This document shows positions 17,943 to 26,736 of a stretch of 64,000 nt of DNA, one piece after another. The translations under genes were made by a program, and so were the position numbers. Each line of letters begins with the position of its first letter. The first letter of the stretch is position 1. Source of the DNA: Cytophagaceae bacterium (lineage in GTDB: Bacteria > Bacteroidota > Bacteroidia > Cytophagales > Spirosomataceae); contig CANFVE010000007.1 of NCBI GenBank assembly GCA_947450365.1, positions 31,836 to 95,835 on the forward strand. Reading direction: 5' to 3'. The notes beneath the pieces were generated by a model. The model was not told the origin of the DNA, ran no database searches, and saw only the letters and a list, made by a program, of their open reading frames with translations.

Positions 17943-19586
17943 ATGAAAATGAATAAATATATCAAAATCGCAGCTTTCACCCTTGTTACAGGAGCTTTCT
18001 TCTCATGCGAAGATTTAACCTCGGTGAATACAAACCCGAATGGCGTTCAACCCGATGTGGTGAATCCGAATTTGGTTATGCCAACGGTCTTAACAGAAAT
18101 GTCAAAACTATATGTAAACCTTGGCTATCAAGACATCGCCGGCGTTGTGCAACACACGCAAAAAGATGCTTGGTCCTCGGGTCATAATGATTATGATTGG
18201 GGCGGAAATCAAAGTTGGTCCGGCTATTACGACATCCTTCGTAATAATGATTTGTTGTACCAACGGTCCGTTGCCCAAAACCTCGAATTCCACCAAGGTG
18301 TTTCCCTCGTTACGAAAGCCTTTATGTTTGGTTTAATTACCGATTTATGGGGGGACGCTCCTTACACAAATGCCCTAAAAGGCGAATTAGGCGGAACCGC
18401 CAATATTTTGCCTTCGTATGATAGCCAAGAGGTTATTTACACAGGTATTTTGGCGGATTTAGATAAGGCAAATAAATTATTGTCGAAACAAAAATCAGAG
18501 TATTCCAGCATTGTCGACAACGTAGACGTGATTTATGGCGGTGATCCAACCAAATGGAGAAAATTAGCCAACTCCCTCGCGCTACGCTATTACATGCGTA
18601 TTTCTGCGAAAAAAGCAGATGTGGCAAAAGCCGGTATCGAAAACATCGTTAAAAATCCTGCAAATTACCCGATTATTACGTCGAATTCGGACGATGCAAC
18701 GATGGGTTTCCCCGGAACCTCAGATGGAACCTCTTGGCCTGCGAATGCCGTATATGACGTGTCAGGAAGTAATTACCGTCGCCTAAAAATGGCCAATACG
18801 TTTGTGGAATATCTTCAAGCGGTGAATGATCCTCGCTTAGGTATTTGGGCCGCTAAGGTAGAAATTCCGTTAGTTGTGGACGCTACGCTGCCCGCGGGAA
18901 CGGATAAAATCATTGGTGGTAAGCGCTATTTGTCACCGGACAAAGTGGGAAATACGAAGATTGATACGGATCCTGAATACGTAGGTTTACCAACCTCTTT
19001 CTCAGCCCTTCCTTCTGCCTATAACTTAAATCCAACGCCGGGTCAAACGTCCTTTAACCCACACGTCTCTTTCTTAGCACCGATGTACAAAAATGCAACG
19101 GGAGCATTGTTAAGGGCGCGCTTGGTTTCTGCGGCGGAAGTTAACTTCATTTTAGCGGAGGCCGCTCAAAAAGGTTGGGCTGTCGGAGACGCTAAATCCT
19201 TTTATGAAGCAGGTGTGAAGGCATCATTAGGTACTTGGGGCGTGGGTTCAAATGCATCTGCCTATTTAGCCACCAAAGGAGTGAGCTATGATGGAACCCT
19301 AAAGCAAATCATCGAGCAAAAATGGATTGCCTCGTGGACGGCTGCTACCGAAGCATGGTTTGATTATCGCAGAACGGGATTCCCTGCATTAGCGGCTGGA
19401 CCTGCGGCGAAACGCCAGGCCTTGCCAGTTCGCTTCTATTACATGCAAGATGAAATTCGCATTAATGCGGTAAATGCAACAGCTGCGATGGATAAGTTAG
19501 AAGTGTCTAATTATTCACAGGCGGATGGTAAAAATAGCGCTTGGTCGAAACCTTGGTTGATGCAAGGAACGAATAAGCCTTGGTAA
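17943..19586 (+). CDS. SusD/RagB-like surface nutrient-binding lipoprotein
   Basis: A 547-residue lipoprotein that forms the lid of the SusC barrel. The lipobox is GAFFSC with Cys22, followed at once by acidic residues (CEDLTS), consistent with the Bacteroidota surface-export signal. The N-terminus (NTNPNGVQPDVVNPNLVMPT) and later VSAAEVNFILAEAAQKGW are typical of the SusD-like type 2 subgroup with TPR-like helices; the C-terminal WFDYRRTGFPAL is a family hallmark. It lies 29 nt after SusC and is followed by a strong terminator at 19605, so SusC and SusD form a discrete transcript. The ligand is unknown. Confidence 0.95.
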   Translation: MKMNKYIKIAAFTLVTGAFFSCEDLTSVNTNPNGVQPDVVNPNLVMPTVLTEMSKLYVNLGYQDIAGVVQHTQKDAWSSGHNDYDWGGNQSWSGYYDILRNNDLLYQRSVAQNLEFHQGVSLVTKAFMFGLITDLWGDAPYTNALKGELGGTANILPSYDSQEVIYTGILADLDKANKLLSKQKSEYSSIVDNVDVIYGGDPTKWRKLANSLALRYYMRISAKKADVAKAGIENIVKNPANYPIITSNSDDATMGFPGTSDGTSWPANAVYDVSGSNYRRLKMANTFVEYLQAVNDPRLGIWAAKVEIPLVVDATLPAGTDKIIGGKRYLSPDKVGNTKIDTDPEYVGLPTSFSALPSAYNLNPTPGQTSFNPHVSFLAPMYKNATGALLRARLVSAAEVNFILAEAAQKGWAVGDAKSFYEAGVKASLGTWGVGSNASAYLATKGVSYDGTLKQIIEQKWIASWTAATEAWFDYRRTGFPALAAGPAAKRQALPVRFYYMQDEIRINAVNATAAMDKLEVSNYSQADGKNSAWSKPWLMQGTNKPW

Positions 19587-19604
19587 TTTCCATGTTTTAA
19601 ATTT

Positions 19605-19638
19605 GGCCACAGGTGTTATGCCTGTGGTCTTTTTTTTT
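19605..19638 (+). terminator. intrinsic terminator after SusD
   Basis: A nine-pair stem (arms GGCCACAGG at 19605-19613 and CCTGTGGTC at 19621-19629, with one G-U pair), a 7-nt loop and a run of nine T. It begins 19 nt after the SusD stop and separates the SusCD transcript from the enzyme genes. Confidence 0.92.
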
Positions 19639-19652
19639 AATTTAGATTTCAG

Positions 19653-20930
19653 ATGGCAAAAATTTTATTCGTTTTCTTTTTTTTGTTGACCCAGCTGACC
19701 CTTGTAGGTCAGGAAATACAAGTCGGCGCAGCCCTACGAATCATTACCCCAAACCCCCTGTTGCCCGTTTCTGGAGGCATAGGCGTTCCGAAACCCACGA
19801 AAGAGAAAAAGGGGGATTTGTTTGCGCGGGCGATGGTATTCCAACAGGGGAAGACCCGTTTCGCCATCGTCAACGTCGATAATCTTGGGTGGACATCCAT
19901 CCTCGGAAATAAATCTCGTGCCTTAATCAAAGGTATCGCCCCAGAAAATGTACTGATCGGCGCTACGCATACACACAGCGCGCCGGATGCCTATGGATTT
20001 CCAGATATGTCGGGGAAATCCTATGCGGACTTGACATATTTGGACTGGTGCGTCCAACAAATCGCCGATGCGGTCAATGAAGCTACTTCTAAACTCCAAC
20101 CGGCCTCCCTCAAGGTCGCTATGGACGAGGCGAAAGGAAAAATTGCTTATAATTATTATGCGCCGGCGCTATACGATCCGCGTTGCGGCATCATCCAAGC
20201 CATCGCCACCACTGGCACACAGGCCGGGAAACCGATCGCCACGCTCGTTAATTATGCCGTTCACCCAGAAGTGCTTGGTAGCGAACGAGGAATCCTGAGT
20301 CCTGACATGATTGGGCCTTTATATCAGCGCATCGAATCCACGATTGGTGGCGTTGCGCTTTTTATGAATGGCGCGCAAGGGGGCATGGTGACGGCAGATA
20401 CGCGGCTGGAATATGGCAAAGAAGGCCAAGGCCAAAAAGAAGCCAATACCTGGGAAGAATGTATTCGAATCGGAGAATTGCTGGCGGATGAAGCGATGCG
20501 CATCGTTGCCAAAGCACCTGTGTTAGACAAGCCACTTTTGTATTGTACCTCGCGTGAAATAGAATTCCCGATCGAATCCGAAATCATGCGGTATATTTTA
20601 AGTCATTCGCCTTTAAAATACGAAGGCAAGCGGGAGAATTTTATCTCGACACGCTTGAATTTATTGAACATCGGACCGGCACAAATTTTGACGGTTCCTG
20701 GAGAAGCGTTGCCGAATGTGGGCTATTACGTGAAACGAAATATGGCGACGAAAATGCCATTTTTGTTCGGCTTGACGAATGATGCCTTCGGGTATATGTT
20801 GGCCAAAGTTGACTATAACTCCTTCAAGCGCTACGAATATGTTTCTAGGACGTCCTTAGGTGAAATGACCGCTGAGATCTACATGGATCAGGCGATTAAA
20901 TTAGTCAAAGACAGCCCGAAACCGCAATAA
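19653..20930 (+). CDS. exported neutral/alkaline ceramidase-like protein
   Basis: A 425-residue exported protein resembling the N-terminal catalytic domain of neutral/alkaline non-lysosomal ceramidases. Supporting motifs are the N-terminal VGAALRIITPNPLLPVSGG, the zinc-site LIGATHTHSAPDAYG, VNYAVHPEVLG and the FMNGAQGGMVTAD stretch near the catalytic serine region of the family. It is shorter than true ceramidases (about 650 residues) because the C-terminal immunoglobulin-like domain is absent; such short forms are frequent in Bacteroidota and their substrates are mostly untested. The signal peptide (LFVFFFLLTQLTLVGQ) fixes the start at 19653. Amidase activity on an N-acyl amino alcohol or N-acyl sugar is the reasonable guess. 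Confidence 0.82.
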   Translation: MAKILFVFFFLLTQLTLVGQEIQVGAALRIITPNPLLPVSGGIGVPKPTKEKKGDLFARAMVFQQGKTRFAIVNVDNLGWTSILGNKSRALIKGIAPENVLIGATHTHSAPDAYGFPDMSGKSYADLTYLDWCVQQIADAVNEATSKLQPASLKVAMDEAKGKIAYNYYAPALYDPRCGIIQAIATTGTQAGKPIATLVNYAVHPEVLGSERGILSPDMIGPLYQRIESTIGGVALFMNGAQGGMVTADTRLEYGKEGQGQKEANTWEECIRIGELLADEAMRIVAKAPVLDKPLLYCTSREIEFPIESEIMRYILSHSPLKYEGKRENFISTRLNLLNIGPAQILTVPGEALPNVGYYVKRNMATKMPFLFGLTNDAFGYMLAKVDYNSFKRYEYVSRTSLGEMTAEIYMDQAIKLVKDSPKPQ

Positions 20931-20940
20931 GATTTTTTAA

Positions 20941-20955
20941 TACCTCTAAACCTAT
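20941..20955 (+). promoter_or_regulatory. leader element TACCTCTAAACCTAT before the ChbG-like gene
   Basis: Exact second copy of the 15-mer found before SusC (14502-14516). It ends 9 nt before the ATG at 20965 within a 34-nt intergenic gap. The identity over 15 bases in two leaders points to selection rather than chance. Confidence 0.45.
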
Positions 20956-20964
20956 ATAAAACGA

Positions 20965-22029
20965 ATGAAACGCCTATTCATCATGCTTGCCCTGTTGGTT
21001 TCGATGACTACTTTTGGCCAGTCGGACAAAACCTACGCCGAACGCCTCGGTTTTCCTAAGGGGAAAAAGGTACTCATTTTTCACGTGGATGATTGCGGGA
21101 TGTCGTATTCCTCGAACCAAGGGGCCTATAAATCCATGGAACAAGGGGTAGCCACCTCTTGTTCCATCATGATGCCTTGTCCTTGGGCCGCGAGCTTCAT
21201 CCATTACTTGCAAAAAAATAATCCCAAAGCTGATGCTGGATTGCATTTGACCCTGACCTCTGAATGGAAGGATTACCGCTGGCCTGCGCTTTCTGGGTTC
21301 CAACAAGTTCCCACTATTTCAGATGGGGACGGCTGTTTATACCACAGCGTGGAACAAGTTATCAAAAACGGTAGTCCGGATGAAGTAGAACGCGAAATAC
21401 GCGCGCAAATTGAACGCGCTAAGCGCTTAGGCTGGGCTCCTTCCCACATCGATTCTCACATGGGAACGCTATTTGCCTATCCTCCCTTTTTGGAACGCTA
21501 TGTGAAAGTAGGCATCGAATTGGGAATTCCCGTGATGTTTCCGGGGGGAAAAAATAAAATGATGATCGAATCCATGAATTTGCCTTTGATCAAAAAAATG
21601 AAAGCCGAAGGGACGTGGAAGGAAGGAACTAAGTTAGAAGCAAAGCGCTACGGATTGACCGACCTCTTCGGCGAAGCGAGCAAATTAGGCGAAAAATTAT
21701 GGAACGCCGGGCTGCCCGTTTTGGATGATTTACACACCTTTAGTGGGGACTGGAAACCAGAGGGAAATCCTAGCGCTCAGGAATGGGGAAAATATAAAGC
21801 CCAACAATGGATCGAAACCATCAAAAACATGAATCCTGGCGTAGCCATGATGATTGTTCATTCCAGCGACATCACAGAAGAATTTAAGTATGTGAGTGGT
21901 TCAGGCGGTTCTCGATTGGCTGACATGAACTCCATGATGGATCCCGTCTTAAAAGCCTACATCGAAAAAGAAGGGATTATTTTGACCACCTTCCGGGAAC
22001 TGTTAGAGCGCCGTAAAAAGGTTAAATAA
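20965..22029 (+). CDS. exported ChbG/HpnK (YdjC)-family carbohydrate deacetylase
   Basis: A 354-residue exported protein of the YdjC/ChbG family, which removes acetyl groups from N-acetylated oligosaccharides (ChbG acts on chitobiose-6-phosphate). The metal-binding pattern is present: Asp-Asp in FHVDDCGMSYSS, His in DAGLHLTLTSEW, and the paired histidines in SHIDSHMGTLFAYPPF. The signal peptide (FIMLALLVSMTTFGQ) makes it periplasmic or surface-located, unlike cytosolic ChbG. It is the second gene after the SusD terminator; the next gene starts 1 nt after its stop. Probably acts on an amino-sugar-containing glycan. Confidence 0.88.
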   Translation: MKRLFIMLALLVSMTTFGQSDKTYAERLGFPKGKKVLIFHVDDCGMSYSSNQGAYKSMEQGVATSCSIMMPCPWAASFIHYLQKNNPKADAGLHLTLTSEWKDYRWPALSGFQQVPTISDGDGCLYHSVEQVIKNGSPDEVEREIRAQIERAKRLGWAPSHIDSHMGTLFAYPPFLERYVKVGIELGIPVMFPGGKNKMMIESMNLPLIKKMKAEGTWKEGTKLEAKRYGLTDLFGEASKLGEKLWNAGLPVLDDLHTFSGDWKPEGNPSAQEWGKYKAQQWIETIKNMNPGVAMMIVHSSDITEEFKYVSGSGGSRLADMNSMMDPVLKAYIEKEGIILTTFRELLERRKKVK

Positions 22030-22030
22030 G

Positions 22031-23188
22031 ATGCGAATCCTGCTGCTTTTGTGCCTGATTTCGGGATCCTTGTGGGCCCAAAATCCTAAAATTGTATCGT
22101 CTATGCTCATCTTTCCGGGCCAAGAAAAACATGTGCACGGAAGTAGTTTGGTCGCACTGCCTAATGGCGATTTCCTTTCCGTCTGGTTTTATGGTTCCGG
22201 GGAGCGATCTGCTGACGATGTAAAACTCATGGGCGCCCGCCTACGCAAAGGCGAAAAAAAATGGTCTGAACCTTTTTTGATGGCAGACACGCCGAACTTG
22301 CCCGATTGCAACCCTGTTCTATTTTTAAATCAATCGAACAAATTATTTCTCGTGTGGATCGCCGTTCAGGCAAATCAGTGGGAACAGTCCATCTTGCGGG
22401 TCCGCACCTCCCTGAATTATAATGGCCCTGGTGCGCCTGTGTGGGATTGGCAAGACAATATCTTGTTGAAACCCTCCGATGCTTTCGCCAAAGAGGTGGC
22501 GAGTAAATTAGGGCAATTGCCTGCGCATGGAATCGGTTGGGCCGGTTATGCCCCCAAATACGATCAAATGATTCGCAATGCGGCGACAGATTTAGTGAAA
22601 CGATCGACCGGGTGGATGACCCGCATTAAGCCCTTGGTTTTACCTGATCGCATTATTTTGCCTTTGTATTCTGACGGCTTTAATTTATCCTTGATGGCGA
22701 TATCAGAGGATCAAGGGAATTCCTGGCGGCCAAGTTTGCCCGTGGTAGGTCGCGGTCCGATCCAACCGGCCTTGGCCTTAAAAAAAGACAGAACAATCGT
22801 CGCCTTGATGCGAGATAGTGGAGATGATCCACCGCGTGTGCATCGCAGTGAATCGAAGGACCGGGGAGAATCCTGGAGCGCTACGCAAAAAACGGAAATA
22901 CCGAATACGGCGAGTGTTGAATTGTTGGTCTTGCAAGATGGCCGCTGGGCCTTTTTAGGCAATGACATCAGCGATGGGCGCTATCGATTCCAATTGTACA
23001 TTTCCTCCGACGAAGGAGCCACTTGGCCCATTAAAATCCCAATTGAACAAGTAGAGCCCGGCAAAGGCAGCTTTTCTTACCCATCCCTTATTCAAACGAA
23101 AGATGGTCTTTTGCACATGACCTATTCTTCCCATGTAGGGGATACCCAAAAATCTATTAAATACGTGATTGTTAATCCAAATCTATGA
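22031..23188 (+). CDS. exported sialidase-like beta-propeller (BNR_2 family)
   Basis: A 385-residue exported six-bladed propeller of the BNR_2/sialidase superfamily. Three Asp-box turns are visible: SEDQGNSW, SKDRGESW and SSDEGATW. The N-terminal GSSLVALPNGDFLSVWF followed by GSGERSADDVKLMGARL is the hallmark of the BNR_2 subgroup. The RIP motif near the N-terminus that supplies an arginine of the sialic-acid triad in canonical sialidases is not evident, so true neuraminidase activity is uncertain; rhamnosidase-like or other exo-glycosidase activities are possible. Signal peptide ends at about Ala16-Gln17. It starts 1 nt after the deacetylase stop and overlaps the next gene by 4 nt. Confidence 0.82.
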   Translation: MRILLLLCLISGSLWAQNPKIVSSMLIFPGQEKHVHGSSLVALPNGDFLSVWFYGSGERSADDVKLMGARLRKGEKKWSEPFLMADTPNLPDCNPVLFLNQSNKLFLVWIAVQANQWEQSILRVRTSLNYNGPGAPVWDWQDNILLKPSDAFAKEVASKLGQLPAHGIGWAGYAPKYDQMIRNAATDLVKRSTGWMTRIKPLVLPDRIILPLYSDGFNLSLMAISEDQGNSWRPSLPVVGRGPIQPALALKKDRTIVALMRDSGDDPPRVHRSESKDRGESWSATQKTEIPNTASVELLVLQDGRWAFLGNDISDGRYRFQLYISSDEGATWPIKIPIEQVEPGKGSFSYPSLIQTKDGLLHMTYSSHVGDTQKSIKYVIVNPNL

Positions 23189-25410
23189 AAAATTTTGCCC
23201 TGATTTCGCTATTCCTATTGGCTACTCTTTCCTTGTTTGCACAAAAAAAAGAGGCCCAACCCGTATACCAGGATAAGGCCTTTATACAGGAGTATAGCAT
23301 CAAATATTATTTTCCGAAAGGAAGCCAAACCACAATTATTGCGGCCCATTCCGATCGGAATAAGGATATAAAATTATTGTCCAACGAGGGCTTGTTTCTT
23401 CCCCGAGACGGTCAATTTTTGCACCCAGGGTCTCTCGTTGCCGACAAACGCTATCGCACACAAGCACCCAAAAAAGTGCGGGTTTTATCAACGTTCGAAA
23501 ATCAATTTGTATTCGCGGATGACAAAGCCGTTTTTTCGCAAGCTTGGGCGGGAAGTGTGTATGCAAAGCATGAATTGGCGGGGATAACATTGTTGGCGGC
23601 GAGTGGGACGTCTACTTTTTTGATGAGCGATGGGAATAATCTTCATCTAGTGGAAGGAGGAAAAACCAGCTTCAAAACCAGTCTCGGTTCCGACCAGATT
23701 TTAGACATCCGATTTCATGCACCTACTGGCTCATTTTTTGTCTTATGTATGGGCTCACTGTCTCAAATGAACACTGTCACAAAATCGTTGGTTACGCTGG
23801 TGAAAGGGAGTAATTTTCAATCCTTTGATGTGTCGGGGAATCAAGTGTTGATCGGTTCCTCGGACGGATATCGTGAATTTGACCTTACGACAAAATCCTG
23901 GAAAGGGGACCTGCAAAGTAAGTTGCCTGTTTCGGACATTCAGGTGCTTCGGCATGTAGGGGGGAAATGGTGGTTTGGGACGAAAAATGGGGCTTTTTCG
24001 TTGCGAAAAGATGGCAAATATGATTATTACCAAGGGGAGCGCTGGCTGCCCGGAAACGATGTCAAACACATTGCGGCAGGCCCTCAAAACTCCGTGTTGA
24101 TTTCCACGAATGCGGGCTTGAGTCAAATTTGTTTCAAGGCTATGAGCCTACATGAAAAGGCGATGTTTTTTGAGGAACAGGTGCGCGCACGACATATTCG
24201 TAATGGGTTTAATGCAAGCCTTTCGGGCATGGATCATGGGGATATTTCCACAGGGTATTTATCGGATTCGGACAATGATGGCTTGTGGACTTCGATGTAT
24301 TTAGGCGGGGAAATTTTCCGCTATGCGGTGACTAAAGAAAAGGATGCCTTGGAGAATATTCGGGAGTGTTTGGACGGCATGGAACGCTTGTATACGATCA
24401 ATCAAATACCGGGATTCCCTTCGCGTTCTTTTGAGCGGAGCGGGTTTATCAATCAATTGTCTGACCCGGAACGCTGGCAACATGCTTCTGATCCGGAGTG
24501 GGATTGGAAGGCTACCACCTCCTCAGATGAGGTTATAGGCCATATATTTGCATTTGGGGCCTTGGCGGAATTGGTGGATGAGCCGAATTTGCGCAAGCGC
24601 TCGATTGTCTTGATTGATACCTTAATGTCTCATATCATCAAGAATAATTGGTATTTGATTGATTACAATGGCAAGCCTACCATGTGGGGACGTTGGAATC
24701 CGGAATATGTCAATGGTTTTCCAACCAACATCGGGGATCGAAAATTAAATTCGTCTAATATCATGGCGATGCTACAAACCGCCTATCGATTCACTAAGAA
24801 GCCGATTTACAAACAAAAGGCCTTTGAATTAATGGAAAAACACGGCTATTTCACGAATCTGATGCGGCCGATTAAGCAGATTGGGATGGCGAATCCAGAT
24901 GGAGATCCATTGGCGAAAAATCTTTCCGATGGCTGGAATCATTCCGATGATGAAATGTATTTTGTCGGCTATTGGGGCCTATATCGATATGCCTTTAATG
25001 ATACGCTGAAGGCTTCCTATAAAAAGGCGATCATCGATCACTGGGAAGCAGAGCGGCCGGAAAAAGAGGGCGCTTGGAATATTTTTACGGCCTTGACAGG
25101 AACGAAACAATTTGATTTGGACGAGGCGGCTTGGTATTTACGTGAACATCCCTTAGATTTAGTGGATTGGGCGATCCAAAATAGCCACCGAAAAGATATC
25201 GAATTACTGCCGGCCAATTTCAGGGACCAAACAACGAATGAAGTTTTGCCCCCAGATGAGCGACCGATTCAGCGGCACAATGGGAACATGTTTCACTTAG
25301 ACCGTAATGGAGGAAATGGAACATCAGAACATAGTGCTGGGGATATTTGGCTATTGCCGTATTGGCTTGGACGCTATTTAGGGGTCATAAGTGCTCCTGT
25401 AGGAAAATGA
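23185..25410 (+). CDS. exported fusion of N-terminal beta-propeller and C-terminal alpha-toroid domain, function unknown
   Basis: A 741-residue exported protein. After the signal peptide (LISLFLLATLSLFAQ), residues about 30-310 form short W/F-G repeats like those of two-component-regulator propellers (KWWFGTKNGAFSLRKDGKYDYY, NSVLISTNAGLSQICF). Residues about 320-735 are alpha-helical with repeating aromatic/acidic turns (MDHGDISTGYLSDSDNDG, DEVIGHIFAFGALAELVD, DGWNHSDDEMYFVGYWGLY), suggesting an (alpha/alpha) toroid as in many glycoside hydrolases and lyases. Asp and Glu residues in SSDEVIGH and HSDDEMYF are candidate catalytic or metal residues. I cannot assign a GH or PL family. The 4-nt overlap with the sialidase-like gene implies a shared substrate. 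Confidence 0.75.
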   Translation: MKNFALISLFLLATLSLFAQKKEAQPVYQDKAFIQEYSIKYYFPKGSQTTIIAAHSDRNKDIKLLSNEGLFLPRDGQFLHPGSLVADKRYRTQAPKKVRVLSTFENQFVFADDKAVFSQAWAGSVYAKHELAGITLLAASGTSTFLMSDGNNLHLVEGGKTSFKTSLGSDQILDIRFHAPTGSFFVLCMGSLSQMNTVTKSLVTLVKGSNFQSFDVSGNQVLIGSSDGYREFDLTTKSWKGDLQSKLPVSDIQVLRHVGGKWWFGTKNGAFSLRKDGKYDYYQGERWLPGNDVKHIAAGPQNSVLISTNAGLSQICFKAMSLHEKAMFFEEQVRARHIRNGFNASLSGMDHGDISTGYLSDSDNDGLWTSMYLGGEIFRYAVTKEKDALENIRECLDGMERLYTINQIPGFPSRSFERSGFINQLSDPERWQHASDPEWDWKATTSSDEVIGHIFAFGALAELVDEPNLRKRSIVLIDTLMSHIIKNNWYLIDYNGKPTMWGRWNPEYVNGFPTNIGDRKLNSSNIMAMLQTAYRFTKKPIYKQKAFELMEKHGYFTNLMRPIKQIGMANPDGDPLAKNLSDGWNHSDDEMYFVGYWGLYRYAFNDTLKASYKKAIIDHWEAERPEKEGAWNIFTALTGTKQFDLDEAAWYLREHPLDLVDWAIQNSHRKDIELLPANFRDQTTNEVLPPDERPIQRHNGNMFHLDRNGGNGTSEHSAGDIWLLPYWLGRYLGVISAPVGK

Positions 25411-25414
25411 AATA

Positions 25415-26725
25415 ATGAGTATTTGGGTATTGATTAGCTTGGCGATTTTGGTATTGGTGCTGTTCATTTCAGTGCTGAAACTCCAACCCTTCATTGCGTT
25501 TCTATTCGTTTCCTTAGGCCTTGGCATATCCCAATTAAGTACGGAAGAAACTGTCGCTGCGATCCAAAAAGGAATCGGCGGGACGCTGGGGTCCATCATT
25601 CCCATCATTATTTTGGGGGCGATGATCGGAAAAATGGTTGCGAAAAGTAAGGCTACACTGGTTTTATCCGAAAGTTTTGTCGGTTTTTTTGGGCCAAAAC
25701 ATCTGCCTTTTGCCTTTATGGTGATTGGTTTTATCGTAGGCCTTCCTTTATTCTATTCGGTGGCATTTTTGTTGCTCGCGCCTTTGGTTTTGTCGACTGC
25801 GCAGCGGTATCAAATCCCTGCCGTGTATTTGGGAATCCCCATGCTCGCTTCTTTGTCCATCACACAAGGGTTTTTACCACCTCATCCGGCGCCGTATTAT
25901 TTAGTTACGCATTTACCTGGCGCGGACATGGGGATAACTTTGGGTTATGGAATCTTGATTTCGATTCCGGCGATGCTGGCCTCGGGCTGGCTTTTTGGGA
26001 AAACACTGAAAAATATTCCAGCGAATCCGATGTCCTTCGTGGAGGAATCTCAAGCCGGGAATCTACCTGGGCTTGGGGTGAGCTTGTTGGTGTTATTGTT
26101 GCCCGTGGGGTTAATCGCGATTCAATCGTTAGCCAAAGGCCTATTGCCGCCGGATCATGTGTTGAGCACTTTGATTGCATTTGCGGGCGAACCGATGGTG
26201 GCTTTATTGATTTCATTGATCGTGGCGGTGTACCTATTAGGTTTTCGTCGAGGGATTTTATGGGAAGAGATGCGCAGTTGGTTGTTGGACTCGATGAAGG
26301 AAATTTCGCCCTTGATGTTGACTTTTGGAGGGGCTGGGGCATTTAAGGAAATTTTGCAGGCGATGCATGTAGGGGATGCGTTGTTGGGTTTGGTGCAGGG
26401 ATCTGCGATAAATCCGCTGGTGATTTCTTGGTTGATCGCGGCCGTGTTGCGCATTGTGACGGGTTCGTCTACGGTGTCGGGAATTACCACGGCGGGATTG
26501 ATTTTGCCTTTATTGGTGGAATCGGGGGTGAATCCGAACTTACTAGCCTTAAGCATCGGCGCCGGATCGATGGTATTGTCTCATGTGAACGATGCGGGAT
26601 TTTGGTTATATAAGGAATATTTTGGGGTTTCTGTTCAAAATTCCTTACGTTCGTGGACCATTATGGAAACAATTCTTGCGGTGGTAGGTTTGATAGGAGT
26701 ATTGGTTTTAGAACAAATAATTTAA
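25415..26725 (+). CDS. GntP-family gluconate/aldonate:H+ symporter
   Basis: A 436-residue inner-membrane permease with about twelve to fourteen hydrophobic segments. It matches the GntP family: N-terminal LQPFIAFLFVSLGLGI, the IGGTLGSIIPIIILGAMIGKM stretch (interrupted here by natural family spacing), TQGFLPPHPAP and near the end SVLSHVNDAGFWLYKEYF-like sequence (seen as MVLSHVNDAGFWLYKEYF). GntP members import gluconate and related sugar acids. It follows the propeller/toroid gene by 4 nt, so the extracellular enzymes and this uptake system are in one run; release of a sugar acid from the polymer would fit. Confidence 0.92.
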   Translation: MSIWVLISLAILVLVLFISVLKLQPFIAFLFVSLGLGISQLSTEETVAAIQKGIGGTLGSIIPIIILGAMIGKMVAKSKATLVLSESFVGFFGPKHLPFAFMVIGFIVGLPLFYSVAFLLLAPLVLSTAQRYQIPAVYLGIPMLASLSITQGFLPPHPAPYYLVTHLPGADMGITLGYGILISIPAMLASGWLFGKTLKNIPANPMSFVEESQAGNLPGLGVSLLVLLLPVGLIAIQSLAKGLLPPDHVLSTLIAFAGEPMVALLISLIVAVYLLGFRRGILWEEMRSWLLDSMKEISPLMLTFGGAGAFKEILQAMHVGDALLGLVQGSAINPLVISWLIAAVLRIVTGSSTVSGITTAGLILPLLVESGVNPNLLALSIGAGSMVLSHVNDAGFWLYKEYFGVSVQNSLRSWTIMETILAVVGLIGVLVLEQII

Positions 26726-26736
26726 ATAGATTACAG

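Noticed and set aside
22031..23188. True neuraminidase
   Set aside because: Asp boxes are present but the RIP motif is not evident, so the call was limited to sialidase-like.
25905..26342. 145-residue minus-strand frame opposite the GntP permease
   Set aside because: Low-complexity Pro/Ser-rich shadow typical of antisense to a membrane protein.
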